From the NCBI RefSeq assembly GCF_026212465.1, contig NC_080058.1:15746587-15810586 (forward strand): a stretch of 64,000 nt of DNA, in the 5' to 3' direction. The first letter of the stretch is position 1; each line of letters opens with the position of its first letter. The DNA is from Amaranthus tricolor (lineage: Eukaryota > Streptophyta > Magnoliopsida > Caryophyllales > Amaranthaceae). Below are positions 1 to 13,737 of this stretch, in pieces. The notes under the pieces are model-generated. The model was not told the DNA's origin and searched no databases. It saw nothing but the letters and a program-made list of their open reading frames with translations. The translations under genes and the position numbers were made by a program.

Positions 1-3000
1 AGAATTGTAAATCATAGTCGTATGCTAGAAATTACGTGTTAAGTTGCGATATTTACGGTTTTTTAGTATTTTTTGCACTTTTGCGCATAAAGTAGCTCAA
101 ACTTGGTTTGTTTTGCACGAAACTTGGCACACAATATTATTTGGTATATTTTATTGTGTTTGTAGTGGTTAGAATTGAAAATCATTGTCATATGATAGAA
201 AACACGTATTAAGTTGCGATTTTAAAGGTTTTTAAGCGTTTTTGGCACTTTTGCGCATAAAGTAGCTCAAACTTTGTTTGTTTTGCACAAAACTTGGCAC
301 ACAACACTATTTGGTATATATTATTGTGTGGAAGTAGTTTGAATTTAAAATCATGGTCATATGCTAGAAATTACGTGTTAAGTTGTGATTTTAAAGGATT
401 TCAAGCGTTTTTGGCACCTTTGCTCATAAAGTAGCTCAAACTTTGTTTGTTTTGCACGAAACATGGCACACAACACTATTTCGTGTACATTATTGTGTTG
501 ATGTGGTTTGAATTTTAGATCAGTCATATGCTAGAAATTACGTGTTAAGTTTTAATTTTAAGGGTTTTTAAGCGTTTTTGTCACTTTTGCGCATAAAGTA
601 GCTCAAACTTGGTTTTTTTTGCAAGAAACTTGGCACACAACACTATTTGGAAGATTTTATTGTGTGGAAGTGGTTTGAATTGAAAATCATAGTCATATGC
701 TAGAAATTACGTGTTAAGTTGCGATTTTATGCGTTTTTACGCTTTTTTAGCACTTTCGCACATAAAGTAGCTCGAACTTGGTTTGTTGTGTTGAAGTGGT
801 TAGAATTTTGAATCATAATCATATGCTAGAAATTACGTGTAAAGTTTAAATTTTAAGTGTTTTTAAGCGTTTTTGGCACTTTTGCGCATGAAGTAGCTCA
901 ATCTTGGTTTTTTTTTTCACGATACTTGGCACACAACACTATTTCGTATATGTTATTTTTTTGAAGTTGTTAGAATTGAAAATTATAGTCATATGTTAGA
1001 AATTACGTATCAAGTTGCGATTTTAAAGGTTTTTTAAGCGTTTTTGGCACTTTTGCGCCTATAGTAGCTCAAACTTGGTTTGTTTTGCACGAAACATGGC
1101 GCACAACACTATTTGGTATATATTATTGTGTTGAAGTTGTTAGAATTGTAAATCATAGTCATATGCTAGAAATTACATGTTAAGTTGCGATATTAAGGTT
1201 TTTTAAGCGTTTTTGGCACTTTTGCGCATAAAGTAGCTCAAACTTGGTTTGTTTTGCACGAAACTTGGCACACGATATTATTTCTTATATATTATTGTGT
1301 TGAAGTGGTTAGAATTGAAAATCATAGTCATATGCTAGAAATTACGTATTAAGTGGCGATTTTAAATGTTTTTAAGCGTTTTTGGCACTTTAGCGCATAA
1401 AGTAGCTCAAACTTCGTTTGTTTTGCACGAAACTTGGCACAAAGCACTATTGGGAAGATATTATTGTGTTGAAGTGGTTAGAATTGAAAATCATAGTCAT
1501 ATGCTAGAAATTATGTGTTAAGTTGCGATTTTACGCATTTTTAAGCTTTTATGGCACTTTTGCGCATAAAGTAGCTCAAAATTTGGTTTGTTTTGCACGA
1601 AACTTGGCACACAACACTATTTGGTACACATTATTGTGTTGAAGTGGGTAGAATTTTAAATCATAATCATATGCTAGAAATTACGTGTAAAGTTTAAATT
1701 TTAAAGGTTTTTAAGCGTTTTTGGCACTTTTGCGCATAAAGTAGCTCAATCTTGGTTTTTTTTCACGAAACTTGGTACACAACACTATTTGGTATATGTT
1801 AATTTTTTGAAGTGGTTAGAATTTAAAAATATAGTCATATGCTAGAAATTACGTATCAAGTTGCGATTTTAAAGACTTTTTAAGCATTTTTGGCACTTTT
1901 GCGCATAAAGAAGCTCAAACTTGGTTTGTTTTGCACGAAACTTGGCACACAACACTATTTGGTATATATTATTGTGTGGAAGTGATTTGAATTGTAAATT
2001 ATAGTCGTATGCTAGAAATTACGTGTTAAGTTGCGATATTTACGATTTTTTATTATTTTTGGCACTTTTGCGCATAAAGTAGCTCAAACTCGGTTTGTTT
2101 TGCACGAATCTTGGCACACAACATTATTTGGAATATTTTATTGTGTTGTAGTGGTCAGAATTGAAAATCATAGTCATATGATAGAAAACATGTATTAAGT
2201 TGCGATTTTAAAGTTTTTTAAGCGTTTTTGGTACTTTTGCGCATAAAGTAGCTCAAACTTGGTTTTTTTTGCACGAAACTTGGCACACAACACTATTTGG
2301 TATATATTATTGTGTGGAAGTGGTTTGAATTGAAAATCATGGTCATATGCTAGAAATTACGTGTTAAGTTGTGATTTTAAAGGATTTTAAGCGTTTTTGG
2401 CACTTTTGCGCATAAAGTAAACTTGGTTTGTTTTGCACGAAACCTTGCACACAACACTATTTCGTATACATTATTGTGATGAAGTGGTTTGAATTTTAAA
2501 TCAATCACATGCTAGAAATTGCGTGTTAAGTTTCAATTTTAAGGGTTTTTAAGCGTTTTTGTCACTTTTGCGCATAAAGTAGCTCAAACTTGGTTTTTTT
2601 TTGCGCTAAACTTGGAACACCACACCATTTGGTATATATTATTTTTGTGAAGTGGATAGAATTGAAAATCATAGTCATATGCTAGAAATTTCGTGTTAAG
2701 ATGTGATTTTAAGGGTTTTTAAGCGTTTTTGGCACATTTTGCGCATAAAGTAGCTCAAACTTGGTTTGTTTTACACGAAACTTGGCACACAACACTATTT
2801 GGTATATATTATTGTGTGGAAGTGGTTTGAAATTAAAATCATATTTGTATGCTAGAAATTACGTATTAAATTGCGATTTTAAAGGTTTTTAAGCGTTTTT
2901 TGCACTTTTGCGCATAAAGTAAAACTTGCTTTGTTTGGCACGAAACTTGGCACACAACACCATTTGGAAGATATTATTATGTTGAAGTGGTTAGATGTGA

Positions 3001-6000
3001 AAATCATAGTCATATGCTAGAAATTACGTGTTAAGTTGCGATTTTATGCGTTTTTAAGCTTTTTGGCACTTTTGTGCCTAAAGTAGCTTAAACTTGGATT
3101 GTTTTGCACGAAAGTTGGCACACAACACTACGTGGTATACATTATTGTGTTGAAGTGGTTAGAATTTTAAATCAGTAATATGCTAGAAATTACGTGTTAA
3201 GTTTCAATTTTATGGGTTTTTAAGCGTTTTTTTCTCTTTTGCGCATAAAGTAGCTCAAACTTGGTTTTTTTTGCGCTAAACTTGGAACACAACACCATTT
3301 GGTATATATTATTTTTGTGAAGTGGTTAGAATTGAAAATCATAGTCATATGTTAGAAATTACGTTTTAAGATGTGATTTTAAGGGTTTTTAAGAGTTCTT
3401 GGCACATTTTGCGCATAAAGTAGCTCAAATTTGGTTTGTTTTGCACGAAACTTGGCACACAACACTATTTGGTATATATTATTGTGTGGAAGTGGTTTGA
3501 ATTTAAAATCATAGTCATATGTTAGAAATTACGTATTAAGTTGCAATTATAATGTTTTTAAGCGTTTTTGCCACTTTTGCGCATAAAGTAGCTTAAACTT
3601 GGTTTGTTTTGCACGAAACCTTGCACACAACAGTATTTGGTATATATAATTGGGTTGAAGTGGTTAGAATCGTAAATCATAGTCATATGCTAGAAATTAC
3701 GTGTTAAGTTGCGATTTTATGCGTTTTAAAGCTTTTTTAGCACTTTTGCGCATAAAGTAGCTCAAACTTGGTTTGTTTTGCACGAAACATGGCACACAAC
3801 GTATTTGGTATATATTATTGTGTTGAAGTGGTTAGAATTGTAAATTATAGTCATATGCAAGAAATTACGTGTTAAGTTGCGATTTTAAGGGTTTTTAAGC
3901 GTTTTTGGCAGCTGAAACTTGGTTTGTTTTGCACGAAACTTGGCACACAACATTTTTTGTTGTATACTCTTGTGTTGAAGTGGTTAGTATTGAAAATCAT
4001 AGTCATATGCTAGAAATTACGTATTAAGTTGCGATTTTAAAGGTTTTTTAAAACGTTTTTAGCAATTTTGCGCATAAAGTAGGTCAAACTTGTTTGTTTT
4101 GCACTAAACTTTGCACACAACACTATTTGGAAGATATTATTGTGTTGAAGTGGTTAAAATTGAAAATCATAGTCGTATGCTAGAAATTACGTGTTAAGTT
4201 GCGATTTTATGTGTTTTTAAGCTTTTTTGGCACTTTTGTGCTAAAGTAGCTCAATCTTGGTTTGTTTTGCACGAAACTTGGCACATAGCACAAATTGGTA
4301 TACATTATTGTGTTGAAGTGGTTAGAATTTTGAATCATAGTCATATGCTAGAAATTACTGGTTAAGTTTCAATTTTAAGGGTTTTTAAGCGTTTTTGCCA
4401 CTTTTGCACATAAAGTAGCTCAAACTTGGTTTTTTTTGAACGAAACTTGGCACACAACACTATTTGGTATATATTATTTTTGTGAAGTGGTTAGAATTGA
4501 AAATCATAGTCATATACTAGATATTACGTGTTAAGATTTGATTTTAAGGGGTTTTTAAGCGTTTTTGTCAAATTTTGCGCATAAAGTAGCTCAAACTTGG
4601 TTTATTTTGCACGAAACTTGGCACACAACACTATTTGGTATATATTATTGTGTGGAAGTGGTTTGAATTGAAAATCAAAGTCATATGTTAGAAATTACGC
4701 ATTAAGTTGCGATTTTAATGTTTTTAAAAGTTTTTGCCACTTTTGCGCATAAAGTAGCTCAAACTTGGTATATTTTGCACGAAACTTGGCATACAATACT
4801 ATTTGGTATATATTATTGTGTGGAAGTGGTTTGAAATTAAAATCATATTTGTATGCTGGAAATTACGTATTAAATTGCGATTTTAAAGGTTTTTAAGCGT
4901 TTTTTGCACTTTTGCGCATAAAGTAAAACTTGCTTTGTTTGGCACGAAACTTGGCACACAACACCATTTGGAAGATATTATTATGTTGAAGTGGTTAGAT
5001 GTGAAAATCATAGTCATATGCTAGAAATTACGTGTTAAGTTGCGATTTTATGCGTTTTTAAGCTTTTTGGCACTTTTGTGCCTAAAGTAGCTTAAACTTG
5101 GATTGTTTTGCACGAAAGTTGGCACACAACACTACGTGGTATACATTATTGTGTTGAAGTGGTTAGAATTTTAAATCAGTAATATGCTAGAAATTACGTG
5201 TTAAGTTTCAATTTTATGGGTTTTTAAGCGTTTTTTTCTCTTTTGCGCATAAAGTAGCTCAAACTTGATTTTTTTTGCGCTAAACTTGGAACACAACACC
5301 ATTTGGTATATATTATTTTTGTGAAGTGGTTAGAATTGAAAATCATAGTCATATGTTAGAAATTACGTTTTAAGATGTGATTTTAAGGGTTTTTAAGAGT
5401 TCTTGGCACATTTTGCGCATAAAGTAGCTCAAATTTGGTTTGTTTTGCACGAAACTTGGCACACAACACTATTTGGTATATATTATTGTGTGGAAGTGGT
5501 TTGAATTTAAAATCATAGTCATATGTTAGAAATTACGTATTAAGTTGCAATTATAATGTTTTTAAGCGTTTTTGCCACTTTTGCGCATAAAGTAGCTTAA
5601 ACTTGGTTTGTTTTGCACGAAACCTTGCACACAACAGTATTTGGTATATATAATTGGGTTGAAGTGGTTAGAATCGTAAATCATAGTCATATGCTAGAAA
5701 TTACGTGTTAAGTTGCGATTTTATGCGTTTTAAAGCTTTTTTAGCACTTTTGCGCATAAAGTAGCTCAAACTTGGTTTGTTTTGCACGAAACATGGCACA
5801 CAACGTATTTGGTATATATTATTGTGTTGAAGTGGTTAGAATTGTAAATTATAGTCATATGCAAGAAATTACGTGTTAAGTTGCGATTTTAAGGGTTTTT
5901 AAGCGTTTTTGGCAGCTGAAACTTGGTTTGTTTTGCACGAAACTTGGCACACAACATTTTTTGTTGTATACTCTTGTGTTGAAGTGGTTAGTATTGAAAA

Positions 6001-8433
6001 TCATAGTCATATGCTAGAAATTACGTATTAAGTTGCGATTTTAAAGGTTTTTTAAAACGTTTTTAGCAATTTTGCGCATAAAGTAGGTCAAACTTGTTTG
6101 TTTTGCACTAAACTTTGCACACAACACTATTTGGAAGATATTATTGTGTTGAAGTGGTTAAAATTGAAAATCATAGTCGTATGCTAGAAATTACGTGTTA
6201 AGTTGCGATTTTATGTGTTTTTAAGCTTTTTTGGCACTTTTGTGCTAAAGTAGCTCAATCTTGGTTTGTTTTGCACGAAACTTGGCACATAGCACAAATT
6301 GGTATACATTATTGTGTTGAAGTGGGTAGAATTTTGAATCATAGTCATATGCTAGAAATTACTGGTTAAGTTTCAATTTTAAGGGTTTTTAAGCGTTTTT
6401 GCCACTTTTGCACATAAAGTAGCTCAAACTTGGTTTTTTTTGAACGAAACTTGGCACACAACACTATTTGGTATATATTATTTTTGTGAAGTGGTTAGAA
6501 TTGAAAATCATAGTCATATACTAGATATTACGTGTTAAGATTTGATTTTAAGGGGTTTTTAAGCGTTTTTGTCAAATTTTGCGCATAAAGTAGCTCAAAC
6601 TTGGTTTATTTTGCACGAAACTTGGCACACAACACTATTTGGTATATATTATTGTGTGGAAGTGGTTTGAATTGAAAATCAAAGTCATATGTTAGAAATT
6701 ACGTATTAAGTTGCGATTTTAATGTTTTTAAAAGTTTTTGCCACTTTTGCGCATAAAGTAGCTCAAACTTGGTATATTTTGCACGAAACTTGGCATACAA
6801 TACTATTTGGTATATAATATATGGTTGAAGTGGTTAGAATCGTAAATCATAGTCATATGCTAGAAATTACGTGTTAAGTTGCGATTTTAAGGGTTTTAAA
6901 GCGTTTTTGGCACTTTTGCACATAACGTTGCTCAAACTTGGTTTGTTTTGCACGAAACTTGGCACACAACACTATTTGGTATATATTATTGTGTTGAAGT
7001 GGTTGGAATTCAAATTAATAGTCATATGTTAGAAATTACGTGTTAAGTTACGATTTTATGCGTTTTAAAGCTTTTGTAGCACTTTTGCGCATAAAGTAGC
7101 TCAAACTTGGTTTGTTTTGCACGAAACTTGGCACACAACTTATTTGGTATATATTATTGTGTTGCAGTGGTGAGAATTGTAAATTATAGTCATATGCAAG
7201 AAATTACGTGTTAAGTTGCGATTTTAAGGGTTTTTAAGCGTTTATGGCACTTTTGCGCGTAAAGTAGCTCAAACTTGGTTTGTTTTGCACGAAACTTGGC
7301 ACAAAACAATTTTTGGTATATATTATTGTGTTGAAGTGGTTAGAATTGAAAATCATAGTCATATGCTAGAAATTACGTATTAAGTTGTGATTTTAAAGGT
7401 TTTTAAACATTTTTAGCACTTTTGCGCATAAAGTAGGTCAAACTCTGTTTGTTTTGCACGAAACTTGGCACACAAAATTATTTGGAAGATATTATTTTGT
7501 TGAAGTGGTTAGAATTGAAAATCATATTCATATGCTAGAAATTACGTGTTAAGTTGCGGTTTTATGTGTTTTTAAGCTTTTTTGGCATTTTTGTGCATAA
7601 AGTAGCTCAAACTTGGTTTGTTTTGCACGAAACTTGGCACACAACACTAATTGGTATACATTATTGTGTTGAAGTGGTTAGAATTTTAAATCATAGTCAT
7701 ATGCTAGAAATTACTTGTGCAGTTTCAATTTTAAGGGTTTTTAAGCGTTTTTGCCACTTTTGCACATAAAGTAGCTCAAACTTGGTTTTTTTTTGAGCGA
7801 AACTTGGCGCACAACACTATTTGGTATATATTATTTTTTTGAAGTTGTTAGAATTGAAAATCATAGTCATATGCTAGAAATTATGTGTTAAGTTGTGATT
7901 TTAAGGGTTTTTAAGTGTTTTTTGCACTTTTGCGCATAAAGTAGCTCAAGCATGGTTTGTTTTGCACTAAACTTGGCACACAACACTATTTTCTATATAT
8001 TATTGTGTGGAAGTGGTTTGAATTGAAAATCATAGTCATATGCTAGAAATTACGTATTAACTTGTGATTTTAATGGTTTTTAAGCGTTTTTGGCACTTTT
8101 GCGCATAAAGTACCTCAATCTTGGTTTGTTTTGCACGACACTTGGCATACAACACTATTTGGTATATGTTATTGTGTTGAAGTGGTTAGAATTGAAAATC
8201 ATAGTAATATTCTAGTTATTACGTGTTAAGTTGCGACTTTATGCGTTTTTAAGCGTTTTTCCGACTTTTGCGCATAAAGTAGCTCAAATTTGGTTTTTTT
8301 TTTTTTTACGAAACATGGAATACAACACTATTTATTATATATTATTGTGTGGAAGTCGTTAGAATTTATAATCATTGTCATATGCTTGAAATTACGAGTT
8401 AAGTTTATTCTTTATGCGTTTTTAAGCGTTTTT
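1..8433. repeat. Tandem satellite array, monomer about 167-170 bp, about 50 copies
   Basis: The same block recurs head to tail across this stretch. Landmarks are 'atgctagaaattacgtgtta', then 'ttttaagcgtttttggcact', 'gcgcataaagtagctcaaac', 'cacgaaacttggcacacaac' and 'tttggtatatattattgtg'. Successive 'tatgctagaa' landmarks fall near 21, 191, 360, 527 and 695, giving a unit of about 168 bp. At least one shortened unit exists (landmarks 695 to 822). The array begins before the window and its last unit degenerates near 8433. No reading frame persists across monomers, so the short ORFs here are chance. The unit is close to nucleosome length, which is common for plant centromeric or subtelomeric satellites; a centromeric role is only an inference. 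Confidence 0.95.
2801..6816. repeat. Recent tandem duplication of a 2.0-kb, 12-monomer block within the satellite
   Basis: The segment starting about 2801 is repeated from about 4805 at an offset of 2,004 bp, equal to 12 monomers. Distinctive variants occur in both copies in the same order, for example 'aaattaaaatcatatttgta', 'aagtaaaacttgctttgttt', 'cactacgtggtatacattat' and 'agcgtttttggcagctgaaa'. By eye only a handful of single-base differences separate the copies. The second copy ends near 6816, where the first continues into the repeat junction. A looser, older version of the same higher-order order is visible between 1 and about 1987-2600. This indicates unequal exchange or segmental amplification. 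Confidence 0.9.
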
Positions 8434-8462
8434 CAGACTAGCTAACATCTATTTTCTCTTAG

Positions 8463-8783
8463 TGCTTTCAACAACCTTCTAATTCCGTTGATTGCGGTTA
8501 CTACACGTTGAAATACATGGACGATATTATAAACTCCGTCAAGGAGGTTGGAGTCGAAAATATAGATGTCGTAAGTATTTTTGTTACGTTCTTAATTTAT
8601 AATATATATATTTACTATAATATATTATTGGTAAAATATTAATGTTTATTAATGTTTTAATTTTATATTATATTATAGGTTTTATACAAATTTCTAAGGG
8701 AAACATGCCCTTTGAGAAATAGAGAAATGCGCGAATTAAAAGACAAGATTGTCACTTATCTTGCTAATTTTTGTTTTTGGTAA
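8463..8783 (+). CDS. C-terminal two exons of a Ulp1-like (peptidase C48) protease, probably transposon-derived; upstream part not visible
   Basis: An acceptor (…tctcttag) at 8461-8462 opens exon 8463-8570, reading CFQQPSNSVDCGYYTLKYMD and continuing to NIDV. It is followed by a consensus donor gtaagt at 8571. The acceptor ending at 8678 opens exon 8679-8783, reading VLYKFLRETCPLRNREMREL and ending FCFW-stop. The intron is phase 0, so both exons join in frame (36 + 34 codons). The Gln-rich stretch before Asp-Cys-Gly-Tyr-Tyr matches the catalytic cysteine and oxyanion-hole region of Ulp1/SENP proteases, which cleave SUMO-like proteins. Plant CACTA and Mutator elements often carry such domains. 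The His and Asp of the triad would lie upstream, where only satellite is present, so the array either sits in an intron or has cut the gene. Confidence 0.6.
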
Positions 8784-11700
8784 ATTGTAATTAGTTTAGA
8801 TTTTTAGCACTTTAATGTATATATGTATATACATATTATTATATTATATATACGATCGAGAGTTTGTTATTACAAAGAGATTATTTGTGATTATTTGTGA
8901 TTATCATTGGATTATTGGATTAATCATTTTTTATTACATTGTACATTATTATTGGATTATTATTAGTATTAAACGAAAAAAAGAAAAAAAAATATACTAT
9001 TTGCTACGAGCAACAAGAAAACCACAGCGAATAGTTAAGAACATATACAAACAGGTTAAGTATTACTTTAGATGAATAATTTATTTAAAAGTGAGATTTT
9101 TATATATTTGTCAAATGAACTTTTTTTTAAGATAGCATCATAGAATAAAGGTGGAATTTTTAAATTATATTTTTCTATGTAAAAAGAATCACATCAACTC
9201 AGAATCACAATATTAAGACCTTTTAATACAAAAACTATACAAATGAAGATAAAAATAATATACAAAGTTTTCAAATGAAAACATGTATCACCTTTATTCT
9301 CAAGTAGCTTGAAAAAGTAAAAAAAAAAAATAAAAATAAAACTTTAAAAATAATGCAAGTATATATTATTGTGATTAAATTTATCGAATACATGATTTTT
9401 TTAAGCAAAAAATAAATACTGATTTTTTTAAAATTTATTTATGAACAAATCAATTTTTCATTCTATTAAATATGTCAAATTTTAGGTTAGTTAAATAGAA
9501 TTGTTATAATAAATTATACTCCATATTATGCCTAATTTATCTATAATTTTCAAAATAATCAAATTCTAAATTAGATATGTATTGTGGTGTAATCAACTAT
9601 CATCCACTAAAATAATTACATTTATAATGTCTCTTTAAAGAATGACACTTGAAATTTTCTAACATTTTTATAGGATTGCATGATTATGAATAATAAAAAA
9701 TTTAAAATATTTGATATTAATAATCTTTGTATTGAGACAAATAATACAAAATCTCACTTGAATATATTTTAACTTACATGCTAAAACTAATCACAAATTA
9801 AAAATCATGAATAAATAGTATATTATTTTATAATGTTGCAAGTAATTTCAAACCAAAAAAATATTATTATTATTATGGAAACCACATCAAAAAGACAGCT
9901 CTCGGTCTTGCGTAGACAAGGGACTTTCAGATCAAGGCCCATCATTAAATCATGAGCTTTTTTTTTGAGATGAACTAAATCATGAATTTTGTTATTCAAA
10001 AAACCCGCAATACTGTTTATTGTCAAATTAATGATTGGTAAAATTACTAACATGTATTCATAAACAATAAAATAACAGATACTAAATTTTGCATTAAAAT
10101 TTTTTTTTTTAAAATTGCATTTAAAAGTTACAAATTATTGGAAAAAGCTATTTCCTTCCATTATTTTAATTGTTCTTCTCAAAATTTAATACAAGTCTAC
10201 TCACTTTGATTCTTTTCATTTTGTGATATCGTTTTGAATAGTTACTAACTGTTTGTTGTTCTATTCAGGAAAATTAGATTGATGACGTGAGATAAAGTGT
10301 ACCGATATATAATTTTATAGTAATGATATTTACAGTTTTTAGGGCTGTACATAAAATTATCAAATTCTCTTTATCATCAATAATTTAATATTTTCAAGAG
10401 AATCTAATTCAAAAATTAAAAAATAATTAATATTTTAAATAATAATTTAATTTTCCAAGAAATAATAATTAATAAAATAATATTAAATTATTTTATCATT
10501 TACCATAATTTTATTTTCAAAACAAAAATAATATTAATATTATATAAATTAAATAGAAAATTTTTTCTTATATACAACTCTTATCATTTACCATAATTTT
10601 ATTGATTTGTGGGGCCATTCAAACTTTTATGGATCATATCTATTGGTGTTCCAACAATTATAAATGGTATTAGAGTAATCTTGCCACCTTAAATTATCAC
10701 AATAACCTATACGCCTAGAGTGGAGAGGTTCGTAGAGCTTGACAGATCTCAATATGTAAATGCAACGAAGACATTAAGTAGGGTGAATGTAATAACCGTA
10801 TTTCATATAAAAAAAGAACGTCTATAAAAATTTGATATTTCTAATAATGTCTACTAGGTGCATCTCCTTAATAAACCACGTTTGCCTTTGGGTTATTCAT
10901 CAATTACTAGTGAATTAAAATATACATTAAAATATAGTTAAATTACTTTTAATTTATATTTTATTCCTTTTCAAGTCTCATTTATTTTCGGGTTACTATT
11001 TATTAATTACTCTTAATTTGTATTTTATTCTTAATTCATTCATTAAAACATAGCTAAATAAGATCTTGTTTGATTCGTCTCAACATAAGGTTTATTAGTA
11101 TCTTATTTTTCTAATTTTTGATTGTATACAATTATTGTTATTAAGTATTGAACTAGCGCATTGACAAACGTGTAAAAAGCAAATGAGACACTTGAAATGA
11201 AACAGAGGAAGCAATTATGTACATTTTACTTTGAATGGGTTAATCTATATCTATAACTATTACTAAACACACTGCTAATATCATCACTTTTTAAAATTGT
11301 TTACGTGTTACTTTCTCTATAAAATTGCTGATGTCATTGTATTTATTACTAATGTTTGTATCTTTGACTTCTTTATTTTTTCATTATGACCATAATATTA
11401 TCAATATTGATTGATTTTTTATTTTTTAGGTTATATCATTTAATATATTAGAAAATCATATATTTTATTTTATTTTATTTTATTTTAATTATTTATAAAA
11501 TTTTTATAATATTATTTATTAAATGAGTATAGAATATTTTGAGATGGGTAAAACATAAAATCATCAATTTTTAATTTTTTTATTTAAATAAATATGTCAA
11601 AAAATTTAATAAAATTGTGTATACAATTAAAAACATGTTAAATTACAATGTCCCTTTACAGCCTCTATGAATATTTTCTAAATGTTTCAAATTCTAGAAT

Positions 11701-13737
11701 TTTTCATAACTAAAATTACTGTCTATTAATATTAATTTTTTATATTAATTTAAAATTTTCTAATTAAAAAAAAATCAGAAAAATAATCCATGTGGTAGAA
11801 AACCATATTGATTTGTGGCAGCCGGTAGGTGCTTGTGAAGTTTATCCATGATGAAGGGTAGCGTCAAGTCAAGCGTGGCAGCCAGCTCCAGCCTCCAACA
11901 TCACTGATTTATTTTTGGTGCCATTAGGCATTGGGCCCTATTTTATCATTTAATTCTATTACATTCATAGCCCATTCAAGCATTATTGCGATGTTTTTTT
12001 TACAAGGCCCCACACAAAAACGGCATATTTAATGAATATTTAAATGAGTAATCAATTTGTTTTTAATTTTGTCCCATTTGATATTACACCACTATTAAGG
12101 ATTTGAGTTTAGTATGTATCAATTGCAATTTGCAAAATTATATTCCTTGGTGTCTTATTTTTTCTTTCCAATTTAATTTTGAAACGAAATGAAGGAGTAT
12201 AGTAAAGTGTTCAAGATTCTAATGTTATGTATATATTAATTTATGGGAGTAATTAATATCTACTTTGGAAGTGAAATATTACAATTATATAATAGAGAAA
12301 AATAATGAGAAGAGTTTTTTAACATTTATTAAAAGGAAGAGGTGCACATAAATGGAAGGATTTATCTTCCTTTTGGGGTAAAATTGTAACTATGTGATGT
12401 GCGTTTAGCAAAAATTTAAAATATGTTCTCAAATAAAAAGATTAATAATTAGAAAAAAAATTTTGACATTTTTATTTTTAGTCAAAGAGGAGATCAAATA
12501 AGACAAAAAAGCGTATAATATTATACATTAAAATATTAATTGCATACAGATAGAGCAGACCATCCGATTTGGATCGAATCTAATAGATAATTATTGGATT
12601 TTTTGACTAATGTTGGATCATAGAGGAATGAGCTTAAGTTAAGTATACTAGCAGAAGGACCCAAATGAATAACCTACATGATAATTTAGGGTATGCTTAG
12701 TCGGTTAAACAACAATTACGAATCTCCCTCAATCTCATGCCTAGTAATTGTCATTCACTAAAGGTGTAAACCCACAAACACACAAGAGAATATGCAAATC
12801 GGTGAGGTGACATCATGGGAACAGTAACCAATCCTCCTCAACAGTCAGATACACAGCCATAGTCCACTTGGATTAGGTTACCTAAGTATCTCAATAGAAA
12901 TTAATACTGATTTGAGAGTCGAAGGCAGTGCGTAAAGATACTCTTTGAGCTCTCTAATGTAAATTGACTTTTGTATATTAAATACAACTGATGTTCACTA
13001 CTCGGTTGGCGCCAGAAGTTATAAATAAACCTCAAATCTGCATCATCAACATTAGCAGTTCAGTTCAAATCGAGTTTACCTTAATCCTAATTGTGTCCAT
13101 TATCATACCGAAACATTAATGATAATGTATTGCTTTTGCGATAAATAGAATTATTTTTCAAACAAAAAACATATTATTCAATTAATAGTATATGGGCGAA
13201 TTTTGACAAGATTAATTAATCATTAAAAGTGATAATATATATAGTTAAAGAAGTCGAGGTATCAATGAATACATTCAATTCACAAATTGTCGAATAATGC
13301 ATTGATTTATTCACATACTCAAAACCCTTGAACGACAAGAAATATATTACAACTAAAAATGATGACCAAAATTTCTAACATATTTGAAGGTATGGTAGTA
13401 CACCTTAATTGTAACTCAAAGAAAACAATATGGTTTTCATCCTTACTCTTCCAACAAAAAGTATTGCTTTTCCTATTATCTATGTCACCTTTGCAAAAGA
13501 ACACCTCTTACAACTTGATTAATATATACTAATCATAGAGTGTAGCTTACAAATGGTTAAGCTATGCAATTAGAATATCAAATAAAGAATAAGCTTTAGA
13601 ATAAGGCCTTGATGGAATAAACTATGTAGAACCATTTATGACTGTTATCTCGAGGAGCTAAAGAAGTTTGAACCAACCACTGCAATATTAGGATTTGTAT
13701 AAATTACTTGGTATACAAGGTCATACTTTTAGTCAAG
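8784..13737. other. AT-rich non-coding stretch
   Basis: No gene is recognised. The few open frames are short, lysine/isoleucine-rich products of A/T runs with no conserved motif. 11061-11210 belongs to a dispersed repeat (separate entry). Around 13010-13030 a short 'ttggcgccagaagtt' string resembles gypsy-type primer sites, and 'ggtattagag' near 10662 resembles a decayed copia primer site. Both are too isolated to call. The rest looks like old, unrecognisable repeat debris. Confidence 0.6.
11061..11210. repeat. Dispersed repeat, second copy at 33301-33451
   Basis: Both copies start 'agatcttgtt(t/a)gattcgtct', run through an A/T-rich middle with 'ataattttt'-like tracts, and end with a shared 'gtaaaaagcaaatgaga…gaaatgaaac' pattern, about 150 bp in all. 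The strings are similar but well diverged. They look like copies of a non-autonomous element whose ends I could not define. Confidence 0.5.

Noticed and set aside
7554..7769. 71-codon frame inside the satellite
   Set aside because: It lies in one monomer pair and is not kept in other monomers; composition is that of the repeat.
1..8433. CRISPR-like array of direct repeats
   Set aside because: The units are about 168 bp, contiguous and without unique spacers, in a plant genomic context; this is a satellite.
8815..9075. 86-codon Ile/Tyr-rich frame after the Ulp1 exons
   Set aside because: It is produced by A/T-rich sequence and has no conserved motif.
13010..13030. Possible gypsy primer-binding site 'ttggcgccagaagtt'
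   Set aside because: No LTR end, gag or pol is found beside it.
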